A stretch of DNA of 64,000 bases from an uncultured Eubacteriales bacterium (GTDB lineage Bacteria > Bacillota > Clostridia > Lachnospirales > Lachnospiraceae), in contig OMWV01000004.1 in the NCBI GenBank assembly GCA_900314845.1, positions 62,001-126,000 on the forward strand, read 5' to 3'. The notes below the pieces were generated by a model. That model had not been told where the DNA came from. It ran no database searches and was given only the letters and a program-made list of their open reading frames with translations. Both the position numbers and the translations under genes were made by a program. Below, one piece after another: positions 43,743 to 51,869 of this stretch (position 1 is its first letter; each line of letters opens with the position of its first letter).

Positions 43743-45023
43743 ATGCTCCTGATCAGATCAGCCAGGATCGTGGATCCTGTGACAGGAAGGGACGCAGAAG
43801 CCGATATTCTCATAGACGGCTCTTATATAAAGGAAGTAGGGGAAAATCTGACCTGCACGGATGCCAGGGTCATAGAGGCCGGGGGACTGGTGGCGGCGCC
43901 GGGACTTGTAGACGGCCATGTGCATTTCAGAGATCCCGGACTCACTTACAAGGAAGACATTTACAGCGGAGCCGCCGCTGCTAAAAGAGGCGGGTTTACT
44001 TCCGTTATCTGCATGGCAAACACAAAGCCTCCTGTTGACAGCGTTCAAACACTGGAATATGTGATAAATAAAGGAAAGGATACAGGCATCCATGTCCATT
44101 CGGCAGCCACAGTTACCAAGGGCATGAAGGGAAAAGAGCTGACAGACATGAAGGCCCTGGCAGATGCCGGAGCGGCGGTATTTACGGATGACGGCGTGCC
44201 GGTCATGGATGAGGGACTTCTTCTGCGAGCCCTGCAGGAGGCAGAGGTGCTCGGCAAGGTCGTCAGCCTCCATGAAGAGGATCCCGCCCTCATGAGTCAG
44301 CCCGGCGTGAATGCCGGAAGGATTGCTGACCTGCTCGGCTACGGCGGGGCAGATGCCTGCGCGGAGTATACCATGGCCGCCAGGGACAGCATGCTGGCCC
44401 TGGCGGCAGGAGCCAGACTTTGTATCCAGCATATCAGCTCCGGGGTCTCTGTTGAGATCGTGCGCCAGGCAAAAAAGATGGGAGCACACGTCTACGCGGA
44501 AGCGACGCCCCATCACTTTACCCTTACAGAGGAAGATGTGCCCAGGTATGGGACTCTGGCCAGGATGAATCCGCCCCTCAGGACAGCCTGGGACAGGGAG
44601 AAGATCATAGAGGGACTCTCTGACGGGACGATAGATATGATAGCGACAGACCACGCCCCCCACAGCAGGGAGGAGAAGGAAAAGCCTTTAAGTCAGGCGC
44701 CCAGCGGCATAACAGGCCTTGAAACTTCGCTCGGGCTTGGCATAAAGTCTCTTGTGCAGCCAGGGCATATCAGCCTGATGAGACTCATGGAGCTTATGAG
44801 CAGCTCGCCTGCAAAGATCTACGGATTTGACCATAAGGGGATCAGGGCCGGAGCGCCTGCCGATCTTGTCCTCTTTGGGGAAAATGAGCTCTGGACCGTA
44901 GGAGATTTTGCTTCTAAGGCGTCGAACACGCCCTTCGCCGGCTGGAATATCCCGGGAAAGGTGCATTATACCATATGCTCAGGGAAAATCGTATACCAGG
45001 CGGATGAGAGGGGGCAGGGCTGA
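43743..45023 (+). CDS. pyrC: Dihydroorotase
   Basis: 426-residue class I dihydroorotase, which closes carbamoyl aspartate to dihydroorotate in pyrimidine synthesis. Seen: metal ligands in DGHVHFRDPGLTYKED (residues 54-69), GGFTSVICMANTKP, HISSGVSVEIVRQAK, AEATPHHFTLT and MIATDHAPHSREEK. ATG 43743 has AAGGAGG eight bases upstream; the frame is open 21 bases further back. No other pyr genes are adjacent. It is five bases ahead of the PAP2 phosphatase gene, so the two are likely co-transcribed. Confidence 0.95.
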   Translation: MLLIRSARIVDPVTGRDAEADILIDGSYIKEVGENLTCTDARVIEAGGLVAAPGLVDGHVHFRDPGLTYKEDIYSGAAAAKRGGFTSVICMANTKPPVDSVQTLEYVINKGKDTGIHVHSAATVTKGMKGKELTDMKALADAGAAVFTDDGVPVMDEGLLLRALQEAEVLGKVVSLHEEDPALMSQPGVNAGRIADLLGYGGADACAEYTMAARDSMLALAAGARLCIQHISSGVSVEIVRQAKKMGAHVYAEATPHHFTLTEEDVPRYGTLARMNPPLRTAWDREKIIEGLSDGTIDMIATDHAPHSREEKEKPLSQAPSGITGLETSLGLGIKSLVQPGHISLMRLMELMSSSPAKIYGFDHKGIRAGAPADLVLFGENELWTVGDFASKASNTPFAGWNIPGKVHYTICSGKIVYQADERGQG

Positions 45024-45027
45024 TCTT

Positions 45028-45573
45028 ATGAAATTTTTTTTAAGCAGCCTTCAGGCCGCTGACTGGAGCATCATGCATGCGATCCAGGATATGTTCAGCT
45101 GCGGGCCGGCGGACAGATTCTTCTCCCTGATCACCCATCTTGGCGATATCGGCCTGATCTGGATCCTGATCGGGGTGGTCCTCCTCTTTTTCAGAGGTTC
45201 CAGAAAATATGGCCTGCTCCTTTTGATCGCCCTTGCGATCGGCGCGGCCCTTGGCCCGGGGCTCATAAAGGCAATCGTCCAGCGGCCCCGGCCATTTTTG
45301 CAGGAGCCGGGAGTGGAGCTCCTTATCAGCGCTCCCAAAGACACATCATTTCCGTCCGGGCACACCTTATCGTCCGTGTCCAGCGCCTATATAATAGGAA
45401 GGGCGAATAAAGGAGCCGGGATCTTAGCCTGGGTCCTGGCGGCAGTCATAGCCTTTTCCAGAATGTATGTCTATGTGCATTTTCCCAGCGACGTAGTCTG
45501 CGGGGCACTTTTGGGGCTGACCGTGGGTGCCCTCGTCTGGAAGATTGGCGGCATGTGGGCAGGGAGACATTAG
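45028..45573 (+). CDS. PAP2-family lipid phosphatase
   Basis: 181-residue membrane phosphatase of the PAP2/undecaprenyl-pyrophosphate phosphatase type. Seen: the three phosphatase motifs KAIVQRPRP (lysine and arginine), SFPSGHT (near residue 110) and SRMYVYVHFPSDVVCGALLG, with about five hydrophobic helices. It may recycle undecaprenyl pyrophosphate or dephosphorylate a lipid phosphate; the substrate is not defined. ATG 45028 follows the pyrC stop by four bases; the upstream GGGGG is a weak ribosome binding site, consistent with coupling. Confidence 0.88.
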   Translation: MKFFLSSLQAADWSIMHAIQDMFSCGPADRFFSLITHLGDIGLIWILIGVVLLFFRGSRKYGLLLLIALAIGAALGPGLIKAIVQRPRPFLQEPGVELLISAPKDTSFPSGHTLSSVSSAYIIGRANKGAGILAWVLAAVIAFSRMYVYVHFPSDVVCGALLGLTVGALVWKIGGMWAGRH

Positions 45574-45603
45574 AATATCTTATTATCTGAGGAGGAATGA
45601 ATC

Positions 45604-46512
45604 ATGCCCAGTATCAGCTACAAACTGACAGCTCAGCTTTTTAACCATACGGTCAAGTCCATTATGGATGGGACAAAGCAGGGATTTATCGATTATGTAT
45701 ACAGCATGGCGGCCAAGAGAGGACTTGAGATCCCTCACGCTTCCTGGAGGAAAAAATATAATTTCCAGGCTCTCGAGCTGGATGAGATGACAGTGATAAA
45801 ACTGGCGCCGCCTGATCATAATAGGACGGACGGCCTTATCATGTATTTTTCGGGGGACGGGCTCTATCAGCCGCCATCAGCTGCCGATTTTGAACTCTGC
45901 GGTGATCTGGTGGACAATACGGGCAAGGCTGTCTGGCTTGTCTCTTACCCCCTTGTTCCCAACGCGGGGGCTGAGGAGATCGTAAAAAGTTCCTATGATG
46001 TCTATCTCAGGGCGCTAAAGGAGTACGCGGCGGAGAATATCATATTTATGGGACTTTCTTCCGGCTGCTGTGTCGCCATGGGGATCTGTTTCTATATTAA
46101 GGAAAATGGTCTGGAGACTGCCTTCCCTTCCCGCATGCTGCTGCAGTCGCCTCCCCTGTCCAGTCCACCGACTCCCGGCCAGTTTGAGCTTATGAAGGAG
46201 ATAGAGCCCAGGGATGTGACCGTTCCGGCCGTATATTTTCAGTATCTGGCGGCCATAACAAATTTTAAGGGCTATGAGTACCTTGTTCGGCCCCTAAAAC
46301 ACGATATGAGTGGTTTCCCGCCGATAGATGTCTTCTACGGAACGGCGGAGATGGCCTATGCCTTCCTTGATGATCTGACAGAAAAATGCAGCAGGGAGGG
46401 GGTCAGCCTGACTCCGCATATCGGCAAAGATATGATGCGCTGCTGGTGCCTTCTGGCAAAAACTCCGGAGGCAAAGAATGTAAAGAAGGAGTATTACAGG
46501 ATCCTTCGCTGA
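45604..46512 (+). CDS. Alpha/beta hydrolase-fold protein
   Basis: 302-residue protein that looks like the esterase/lipase (BD-FAE) branch. Seen: GLIMYFSGDGLYQPP where esterases have HGGG, the nucleophile elbow GLSSG (about residues 150-154), and ending VFYGTAEMAYAFLDDL then GKDMMRCWCLL. In active relatives the last motif carries the catalytic histidine (M-H-x-W pattern); here arginine stands at that place, and the acid position in GTAEMAY is also changed, so activity is uncertain. AGGAGG precedes ATG 45604. No partner gene suggests its substrate. Confidence 0.72.
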   Translation: MPSISYKLTAQLFNHTVKSIMDGTKQGFIDYVYSMAAKRGLEIPHASWRKKYNFQALELDEMTVIKLAPPDHNRTDGLIMYFSGDGLYQPPSAADFELCGDLVDNTGKAVWLVSYPLVPNAGAEEIVKSSYDVYLRALKEYAAENIIFMGLSSGCCVAMGICFYIKENGLETAFPSRMLLQSPPLSSPPTPGQFELMKEIEPRDVTVPAVYFQYLAAITNFKGYEYLVRPLKHDMSGFPPIDVFYGTAEMAYAFLDDLTEKCSREGVSLTPHIGKDMMRCWCLLAKTPEAKNVKKEYYRILR

Positions 46513-46535
46513 GCTCCTGCCCGGCTAACATTTTC

Positions 46536-46564
46536 TTGCAATGGATTCACATGTGTGAGATAAT
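46536..46564 (+). promoter_or_regulatory. Promoter with spacer palindrome, before the membrane-protein pair
   Basis: TTGCAA (46536-46541), 17-bp spacer, GATAAT (46559-46564). The spacer contains TCACA-TG-TGTGA (46547-46558), a 5-2-5 inverted repeat, and TTCA-ATG-TGAA (46564-46574) follows. Binding there would block polymerase. Confidence 0.6.
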
Positions 46565-46598
46565 TCAATGTGAACTATTATACCCTGGGGGTTATCCT

Positions 46599-46991
46599 AT
46601 GCTCGATTTGAAGAAGATCCGCCTGATGACGCGGGCGTCTGTATATGAAAAGGAAGAGGGAGTGCGTGACATGAGCCGCAACTCCTTCTTTGCCAGCGAT
46701 TATGTGAGATACTGCCTGCTAAAGAATTTTCTGGCAGTCACATTATCTGCCTTCCTGATCCTGGTCATCTATTGCCTGTGCAATGTGGAATATGTCATGA
46801 CGCTTGTCGCGGAGGTGAATCTGGGGCAGTTTTTCAGGAAAGTCATATTTATCTACATTCTTGCAGTCTGCGTCTATACGGGGATCGGAGTGATCGCCTA
46901 TTCAGTGCAGTACAAGGCCAGCAGAGACAGGCTGAGAAAATATTACCGCCTGCTGAAGCTTATTGAAAAGTGCGGACAGGAGGACAGATGA
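46599..46991 (+). CDS. Small membrane protein of unknown function
   Basis: 130-residue protein I do not recognise. It has a basic N-terminus (MLDLKKIRLMTRAS), two hydrophobic helices (FLAVTLSAFLILVIYCL, about residues 45-65, and VIFIYILAVCVYTGIGVIAY, about 83-103) and a basic C-terminal tail (SRDRLRKYYRLLKLIEK). The start is ATG 46599, preceded by GGGGG only. Its stop overlaps the next start (ATGA), so the two products are probably made together. Probable partner subunit or regulator of the following membrane protein. Confidence 0.7.
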   Translation: MLDLKKIRLMTRASVYEKEEGVRDMSRNSFFASDYVRYCLLKNFLAVTLSAFLILVIYCLCNVEYVMTLVAEVNLGQFFRKVIFIYILAVCVYTGIGVIAYSVQYKASRDRLRKYYRLLKLIEKCGQEDR

Positions 46992-47941
46992 TGGAAGGTC
47001 TGCTGACGTTTAGAGAGAACAGTATCAGATTTATAAAAGAATATGAGACATGGTTCCGTATTGGCAGCAGGTTTGTCGGAATGATGTTCGTTTTCACCTG
47101 CATCAATAACAGTATCGGGCACTTTGCCGCTCTATCTTCTCTGATAGCGACCGTACTTCTGTCTCTGATCTGTTCCGTTATTCCGTCCGGTTTTATCGTA
47201 TTTATCACGGGAGCGGTATGCGCGGCCCACATGATAAAGCTTTCCATGCCGGTCGGGCTGGTGGCGGCGGCTGTTATGCTGATCGTCTATCTGCTCTTTC
47301 TCAAGTTTTCGCCCCGTCAGTCAGTGATCCTTCTGGCAGTTCCCGTCCTGATGCAGTTCCATCTGCATTTTATGGTCCCTGTCATAGCCGGACTGATATT
47401 TACCCCCTATGCCATAGTTCCGGCGGCGGCGGGTATGTTCCTGACCAGGTTCCTTTATTACTGCGGCGCGTCCGCTTCACTGGCAGGCACGGGAAGTTCT
47501 ATTAACTATGAGGGCATTATCACAGCCCTGAACAATATATTTACGCAGACATTCGCGGACAAGTATATCTGGGTGTATGCGGCAGGAGCGGCAGCGGCCA
47601 TCGCGGCAGGCTATCTTGTCGGGAGGGCGTCATTTGACCACGCCAGGTATATCGGGCTGATCGCGGCAGCGGCTGTTGAGATCGCGTTTGTATTCATAGC
47701 GGGAGCAGCTGTCGGCGCCGCAAGTCCTTCTGTGATAGCAGGAGCGGCAGCCGGCGTTATTGTCGGAGCTATCCTGCAGTTTTTCCGCTGTATCGTGGAT
47801 TACTCACGAAAAGAATACGTTCAGTTCGAGGATGAAGATTATTACTATTATGTGAAGGCGGTTCCCAAGTATCTTTCCCGGCGCGGCGGCCAGGAAAAGA
47901 AGAAGGCGGCCGGGCCTGAGCAGGCAGAGAAAAGAGACTAA
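46988..47941 (+). CDS. Polytopic membrane protein of unknown function, upstream of cdaA
   Basis: 317-residue membrane protein that I cannot place in a named family. It shows about nine to ten hydrophobic segments (for example LSLICSVIPSGFIVFITGAV, LVAAAVMLIVYLLFL, VILLAVPVLMQFHLHFMVPV), Ala/Gly-rich helices, and a hydrophilic tail with YVQFEDEDYYYYVKAVPKYL and a Lys-rich end. GGAGGAC lies before ATG 46988, which overlaps the previous stop by four bases. It precedes cdaA by 32 bases in the same direction and may be co-transcribed with it. The tail would face the cytoplasm if the helix count is even. Confidence 0.72.
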   Translation: MMEGLLTFRENSIRFIKEYETWFRIGSRFVGMMFVFTCINNSIGHFAALSSLIATVLLSLICSVIPSGFIVFITGAVCAAHMIKLSMPVGLVAAAVMLIVYLLFLKFSPRQSVILLAVPVLMQFHLHFMVPVIAGLIFTPYAIVPAAAGMFLTRFLYYCGASASLAGTGSSINYEGIITALNNIFTQTFADKYIWVYAAGAAAAIAAGYLVGRASFDHARYIGLIAAAAVEIAFVFIAGAAVGAASPSVIAGAAAGVIVGAILQFFRCIVDYSRKEYVQFEDEDYYYYVKAVPKYLSRRGGQEKKKAAGPEQAEKRD

Positions 47942-47973
47942 AGAGCAGCTGATCTTATCAGGGGGGTGATCTT

Positions 47974-48861
47974 GTGGATGGTTTTCTTGACAATGTAAAG
48001 AATATCCTGTCACACCTTGGTATGCCCAGAAGCTTTCATTTTTCCTATATTCTTGAGATCCTGATCCTGACGGTCATCATTTATGAACTTCTGGTCTGGG
48101 TAAAGAATACCAGAGCCTGGACCCTGCTCAAGGGCATAATCGTGATCCTGGTCTTCGTCGCTGTCTGTTATATCCTGAATCTGACAACGATCACATGGAT
48201 CATTTCCAAGACAGCCGGCGTGCTCTTTATCATGCTGGTGATCCTCTTTCAGCCTGAGCTGCGAAGAGCTCTGGAGCAGCTGGGCAGAAGAAATTTCTTT
48301 GCCTCCTTTATGGGAGTCAGCGGCGGCAGGCTTGGCGAGGAGGATGGCAGAAGCCAGGAAAAGATAAACGATGAGATCGTAAAGGCTGTTTTTGAGATGA
48401 GCAAGGCCAGAACAGGAGCCCTCATCGTTATCGAGAATCAGGTGGAACTGAGCGAGTATGAGAGGACGGGCATTCCGGTGGATGCTTTTATCTCGAATCA
48501 GCTTCTTATCAATATATTTGAGAAGAATACACCGCTTCACGACGGCGCGGTGTTTATCAGAGATCAGAGAGTGGTCGCTGCGACCTGCTATCTGCCTTTG
48601 TCTGATAATATGAGTGTAGGCAAGGAACTGGGCACCAGGCACAGAGCCGGCCTGGGGATAAGCGAGGTATCTGATTCGCTTACCATTATTGTTTCCGAGG
48701 AAACCGGTGATGTGTCCGTGGCTGAGGGCGGCGTGCTGACAAGGAGACTGACAAGGGATCAGCTGAGCAGCAGGATGTCGGTGCCGGCCTATGGCAGCAG
48801 CAAGACGGTCGAGAAACTGAAAGGGATGTTCGTGAATGCTAAAAAGAAGTCTGACGAATAA
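47974..48861 (+). CDS. cdaA: Diadenylate cyclase CdaA
   Basis: 295-residue membrane-bound diadenylate cyclase that makes the second messenger c-di-AMP from two ATP. Three transmembrane helices (about residues 20-95), then the DAC domain with the catalytic DGA in TPLHDGAVFIRDQRVVAA and RHR in LGTRHRAGLGISEVSD. The start is GTG 47974, with GGGGGGTG upstream; the N-terminus DGFLDNVKNILS suits the family. Its 3' end overlaps cdaR by 26 bases. The usual third gene, glmM, is not present; leuA follows instead. Confidence 0.95.
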   Translation: MDGFLDNVKNILSHLGMPRSFHFSYILEILILTVIIYELLVWVKNTRAWTLLKGIIVILVFVAVCYILNLTTITWIISKTAGVLFIMLVILFQPELRRALEQLGRRNFFASFMGVSGGRLGEEDGRSQEKINDEIVKAVFEMSKARTGALIVIENQVELSEYERTGIPVDAFISNQLLINIFEKNTPLHDGAVFIRDQRVVAATCYLPLSDNMSVGKELGTRHRAGLGISEVSDSLTIIVSEETGDVSVAEGGVLTRRLTRDQLSSRMSVPAYGSSKTVEKLKGMFVNAKKKSDE

Positions 48862-50104
48862 TCTTGGTTATAAGGTCCTTGCTCTTGTCATTGCTGTCGT
48901 TCTCTGGATGATCGTACTCAACGCGGAAGATCCTGTTATCACTCGCGAATTTACAAACATTGCGGTAACAGAGGAGAATGTGAACGTCATATCCGAGGCG
49001 GGCAAGGCCTACAGCTACGCGGACGGAGTGAACACGGTCAATGTCAAAGTCTCCGGCCATACATCTCTTGTGAATAACGTGACGCGCAATGACATTAAGG
49101 CTGTCGTGGATCTGTCCAAGATATCAGATACCACGGGGGCAGTTCCCGTGGACGTGTCCTGCGAACGCTATCCCAGTCTGGATGTGACAACGGAGGGCAG
49201 CAGCGGCATTCTGAGGATCGAGATCGAAGACCTGGTCAGGAAATCTCTCAACGTGCAGGTGACAGTCACAGGAACTGCGGCTGCAGGCAGATATGTCGGC
49301 TCAGGAACGGCCAGCCCGAATCTGATCACAGTTTCCGGACCGGAATCTGTTGTCAGCGAGATAGAGTCGGCTCAGGTCAAAGTCCCGGTCGGCAAGGGAA
49401 CCGTGTCAAATATCAGGACAAACAGTGATGTACAGCTTCTGGATTCCTCGGGCAATGAGGTCAGCAGTTCGGTGCTTACGCTTTCCGAATCCAGGGTTTC
49501 TGTTGATGTACCCATCTACAAGACAAAAGAAGTTCCGATTGAGATGGGGATCACCGGAGAGCCCGCTGCGGGCTACAGTGTCATATCTTCGGAATATGAG
49601 CCGAAAAAAATAGTGATCGCGGGGCCTGACAAGGCTTTGAAGGAGATAGATTCCATAAAACTGTCCGATTATGATATCACAGGAGGAAAAGGGAAGCTTC
49701 AGGAATCTATTTCCGTGATGGATCAGCTGGAGGATTCCCTCCCCAGGGGAATTGTCCTTACAGATCCATCCATTACGGTTGCCCTCGCGGTGGATATAGA
49801 GAAGTCCGGTCAGGAGACCTTCAGCCTGCCTGTGGACCAGATAAAGCTGACTGGCGCGAAGGCGGGGTATACTTATAAGGTTTCCGGACTGAAATCCGCG
49901 AAAAATGTGGATGTTGTTTTAAATGGTACGTCTCAGAAACTGAAGGAGATAGACGAAAGTCAGCTGAGCGGAGTAATCAATGTGTCCAATCTCACCCCCG
50001 GCAGATACAGTCTTTCTGTCCTGGTGGATACAGGCAGCGGGGTCTCTGTTGCCGATACGCCCCAGGCCGCGGTGATCATTGCCCAGGACGAGACAGAAGA
50101 ATAG
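48836..50104 (+). CDS. cdaR: CdaR/YbbR-domain regulator of CdaA
   Basis: 422-residue YbbR-domain protein. A single N-terminal helix (NLGYKVLALVIAVVLWMIVL, residues 9-28) anchors it, and at least four extracytoplasmic YbbR repeats follow, each with a VTVSGP-like motif (for example LITVSGPESVVSEIESAQVK and KIVIAGPDKALKEIDSIKL). It is known to modulate CdaA from outside the membrane. ATG 48836 lies inside cdaA in another frame. leuA begins 38 bases after its stop. Confidence 0.93.
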   Translation: MLKRSLTNNLGYKVLALVIAVVLWMIVLNAEDPVITREFTNIAVTEENVNVISEAGKAYSYADGVNTVNVKVSGHTSLVNNVTRNDIKAVVDLSKISDTTGAVPVDVSCERYPSLDVTTEGSSGILRIEIEDLVRKSLNVQVTVTGTAAAGRYVGSGTASPNLITVSGPESVVSEIESAQVKVPVGKGTVSNIRTNSDVQLLDSSGNEVSSSVLTLSESRVSVDVPIYKTKEVPIEMGITGEPAAGYSVISSEYEPKKIVIAGPDKALKEIDSIKLSDYDITGGKGKLQESISVMDQLEDSLPRGIVLTDPSITVALAVDIEKSGQETFSLPVDQIKLTGAKAGYTYKVSGLKSAKNVDVVLNGTSQKLKEIDESQLSGVINVSNLTPGRYSLSVLVDTGSGVSVADTPQAAVIIAQDETEE

Positions 50105-50141
50105 CGGGAACTTTCAGTCAGATCAGGGAGGCAGTGCAGAT

Positions 50142-51806
50142 ATGATGAATTACAAAAGATATAAGAAGGCTCCGGTCATAGATTATCCGGACAGGCAGTG
50201 GCCGGGAAAGACCATAGAGAAGGCACCCATCTGGTGCAGTGTCGACCTGAGGGACGGCAATCAGTCTCTTGTCGAGCCCATGGTGATAGAGGAGAAGATA
50301 GAGTTTTTCCGGATGCTGGTAAATATGGGCTTTACGGAGATAGAAGCGGGATTCCCGGCTTCTTCTTCCCTTGAGGCGGAATTTATCCGCACTCTGATAG
50401 AGAAAGATCTTATCCCTGACGGGGTGAAGATCCAGGTCCTCTCCCAGTGCAGACCGGACATGATAAAGAAGACATTTGAGACCATTCGGGGCTGCCGGGA
50501 TGTCATATTCCATATCTACAACCCGGTCTCTCCTCTGCAGCGGGAAGTTGTTCTGGGTATGAGCAGAGAAGAAGTCATAAAGACAGCCGTGGATGCTGTC
50601 AGGATGGTCAGGGAAGGAGAGACAGGATTTGACGGCAGACTTGCCCTTGAATATTCACCGGAGAGCTTTTCCTGCACGGAGCCTGATTTTGCCCTTGAGA
50701 TCTGTGAGGCGGTAAAGAATGCCTGGGAGCCGGGGAAAGACAGGCCGCTTATCATTAATCTTCCGGCTACGGTAGAGGCTGCCGGGCCCAACGTGTTCGC
50801 GGATCAGGTGGAATGGATCTCCCGGCATCTGACAGACAGGGACAAGGTGATCCTCAGCGTACATGCCCACAATGACAGAGGCTGCGCAGTCGCGGCCGCT
50901 CAGCTGGCTCTCCTGGCAGGAGCGCAGAGAGTGGAGGGAACACTCTTCGGCAACGGGGAGCGCACAGGAAACACGGATCTTGTTGCCTGTGCCTGCAATC
51001 TTCTCGTCAGCGGGATAGATCCCGGACTTGGTCTTGAGAATATGAATGAGATAAAGGAAGTGTATGAGCGCTGCACCAGGATGCATCTCGATCCCAGGCG
51101 CCCTTATGCGGGCAGGCTTGTTTTTACAGCATTTTCCCCTTCCCATCAGGATGCCATAAACAAGGGTCTGAAGGCGATGGAGGAGAAGGGATCTGATGTA
51201 TGGCAGGTGCCCTATCTCCCGATAGATCCGCAGGACATCGGCAGAAAATATGAACCGATCATCAGGATAAACAGCCAGTCGGACAGGGACAGCGCCGCCG
51301 GTATCCTGGAGCAGTATTATGGTTTTCGGCTGCCTGAGCCCATGAATGAAGAGCTGGGAACCGAGATCCGCAAAATATCAGAACGGCAGGGAGAGGTGTC
51401 CCCTTCTCAGATCATGGACACTTTCAGGCAGATGTATATCGGTGCCAAGTATCCTCTTCATTTCAAAAAGATGAGGATAGAGGATGGCCTCGAGGACAGT
51501 GATACCAGGGTTTGCCTGACATATACATTCAAGGGCGAGACCCGGACTGCAAGGGGCAGGGGGAATGGCCCGATCGATGCTGCCAAGCAGGCAATCTGCG
51601 TGGCAGAGGGCCTCAATATCCGTCTTACCATGTATGAGCAGCAGGCTCTTACGACCGGATCGGATTCGCAGGCTGCCTCTTACATTGAGCTGATGGATGT
51701 TGACTCCGGCCGAAAGGCTTTCGGTGTTGGGATCAGCTCAAATATTAACCGGTCCTCCATGAGAGCGATCTTCAGTGCGGTAAACAGATTATTCTTCCGC
51801 AGATAA
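50142..51806 (+). CDS. leuA: 2-isopropylmalate synthase
   Basis: 554-residue LeuA of the long (type 2) form that condenses 2-oxoisovalerate with acetyl-CoA, the first step of leucine synthesis. Seen: CSVDLRDGNQSLVEPM (residues 32-47), GFTEIEAGFPASSSLE, LSVHAHNDRGCAVAAAQLAL, GTLFGNGERTGNTDLVA and the C-terminal regulatory LeuA domain. The usual T-box or leucine leader peptide is not present: only 38 bases separate it from cdaR, so it is likely part of the cdaA operon. ATG 50142 has GGGAGG ten bases upstream (ATG 50145 is adjacent). Confidence 0.93.
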   Translation: MMNYKRYKKAPVIDYPDRQWPGKTIEKAPIWCSVDLRDGNQSLVEPMVIEEKIEFFRMLVNMGFTEIEAGFPASSSLEAEFIRTLIEKDLIPDGVKIQVLSQCRPDMIKKTFETIRGCRDVIFHIYNPVSPLQREVVLGMSREEVIKTAVDAVRMVREGETGFDGRLALEYSPESFSCTEPDFALEICEAVKNAWEPGKDRPLIINLPATVEAAGPNVFADQVEWISRHLTDRDKVILSVHAHNDRGCAVAAAQLALLAGAQRVEGTLFGNGERTGNTDLVACACNLLVSGIDPGLGLENMNEIKEVYERCTRMHLDPRRPYAGRLVFTAFSPSHQDAINKGLKAMEEKGSDVWQVPYLPIDPQDIGRKYEPIIRINSQSDRDSAAGILEQYYGFRLPEPMNEELGTEIRKISERQGEVSPSQIMDTFRQMYIGAKYPLHFKKMRIEDGLEDSDTRVCLTYTFKGETRTARGRGNGPIDAAKQAICVAEGLNIRLTMYEQQALTTGSDSQAASYIELMDVDSGRKAFGVGISSNINRSSMRAIFSAVNRLFFRR

Positions 51807-51869
51807 CTCAAAAAGACTGTTCGGATGCAGCAATCGTGCGTTAGCTTGTCCGGAAGAAGGAGTATTGTC

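Noticed and set aside
50105-50141. T-box or leader peptide before leuA
   Set aside because: Only 37 bases separate cdaR and leuA, too short for either.
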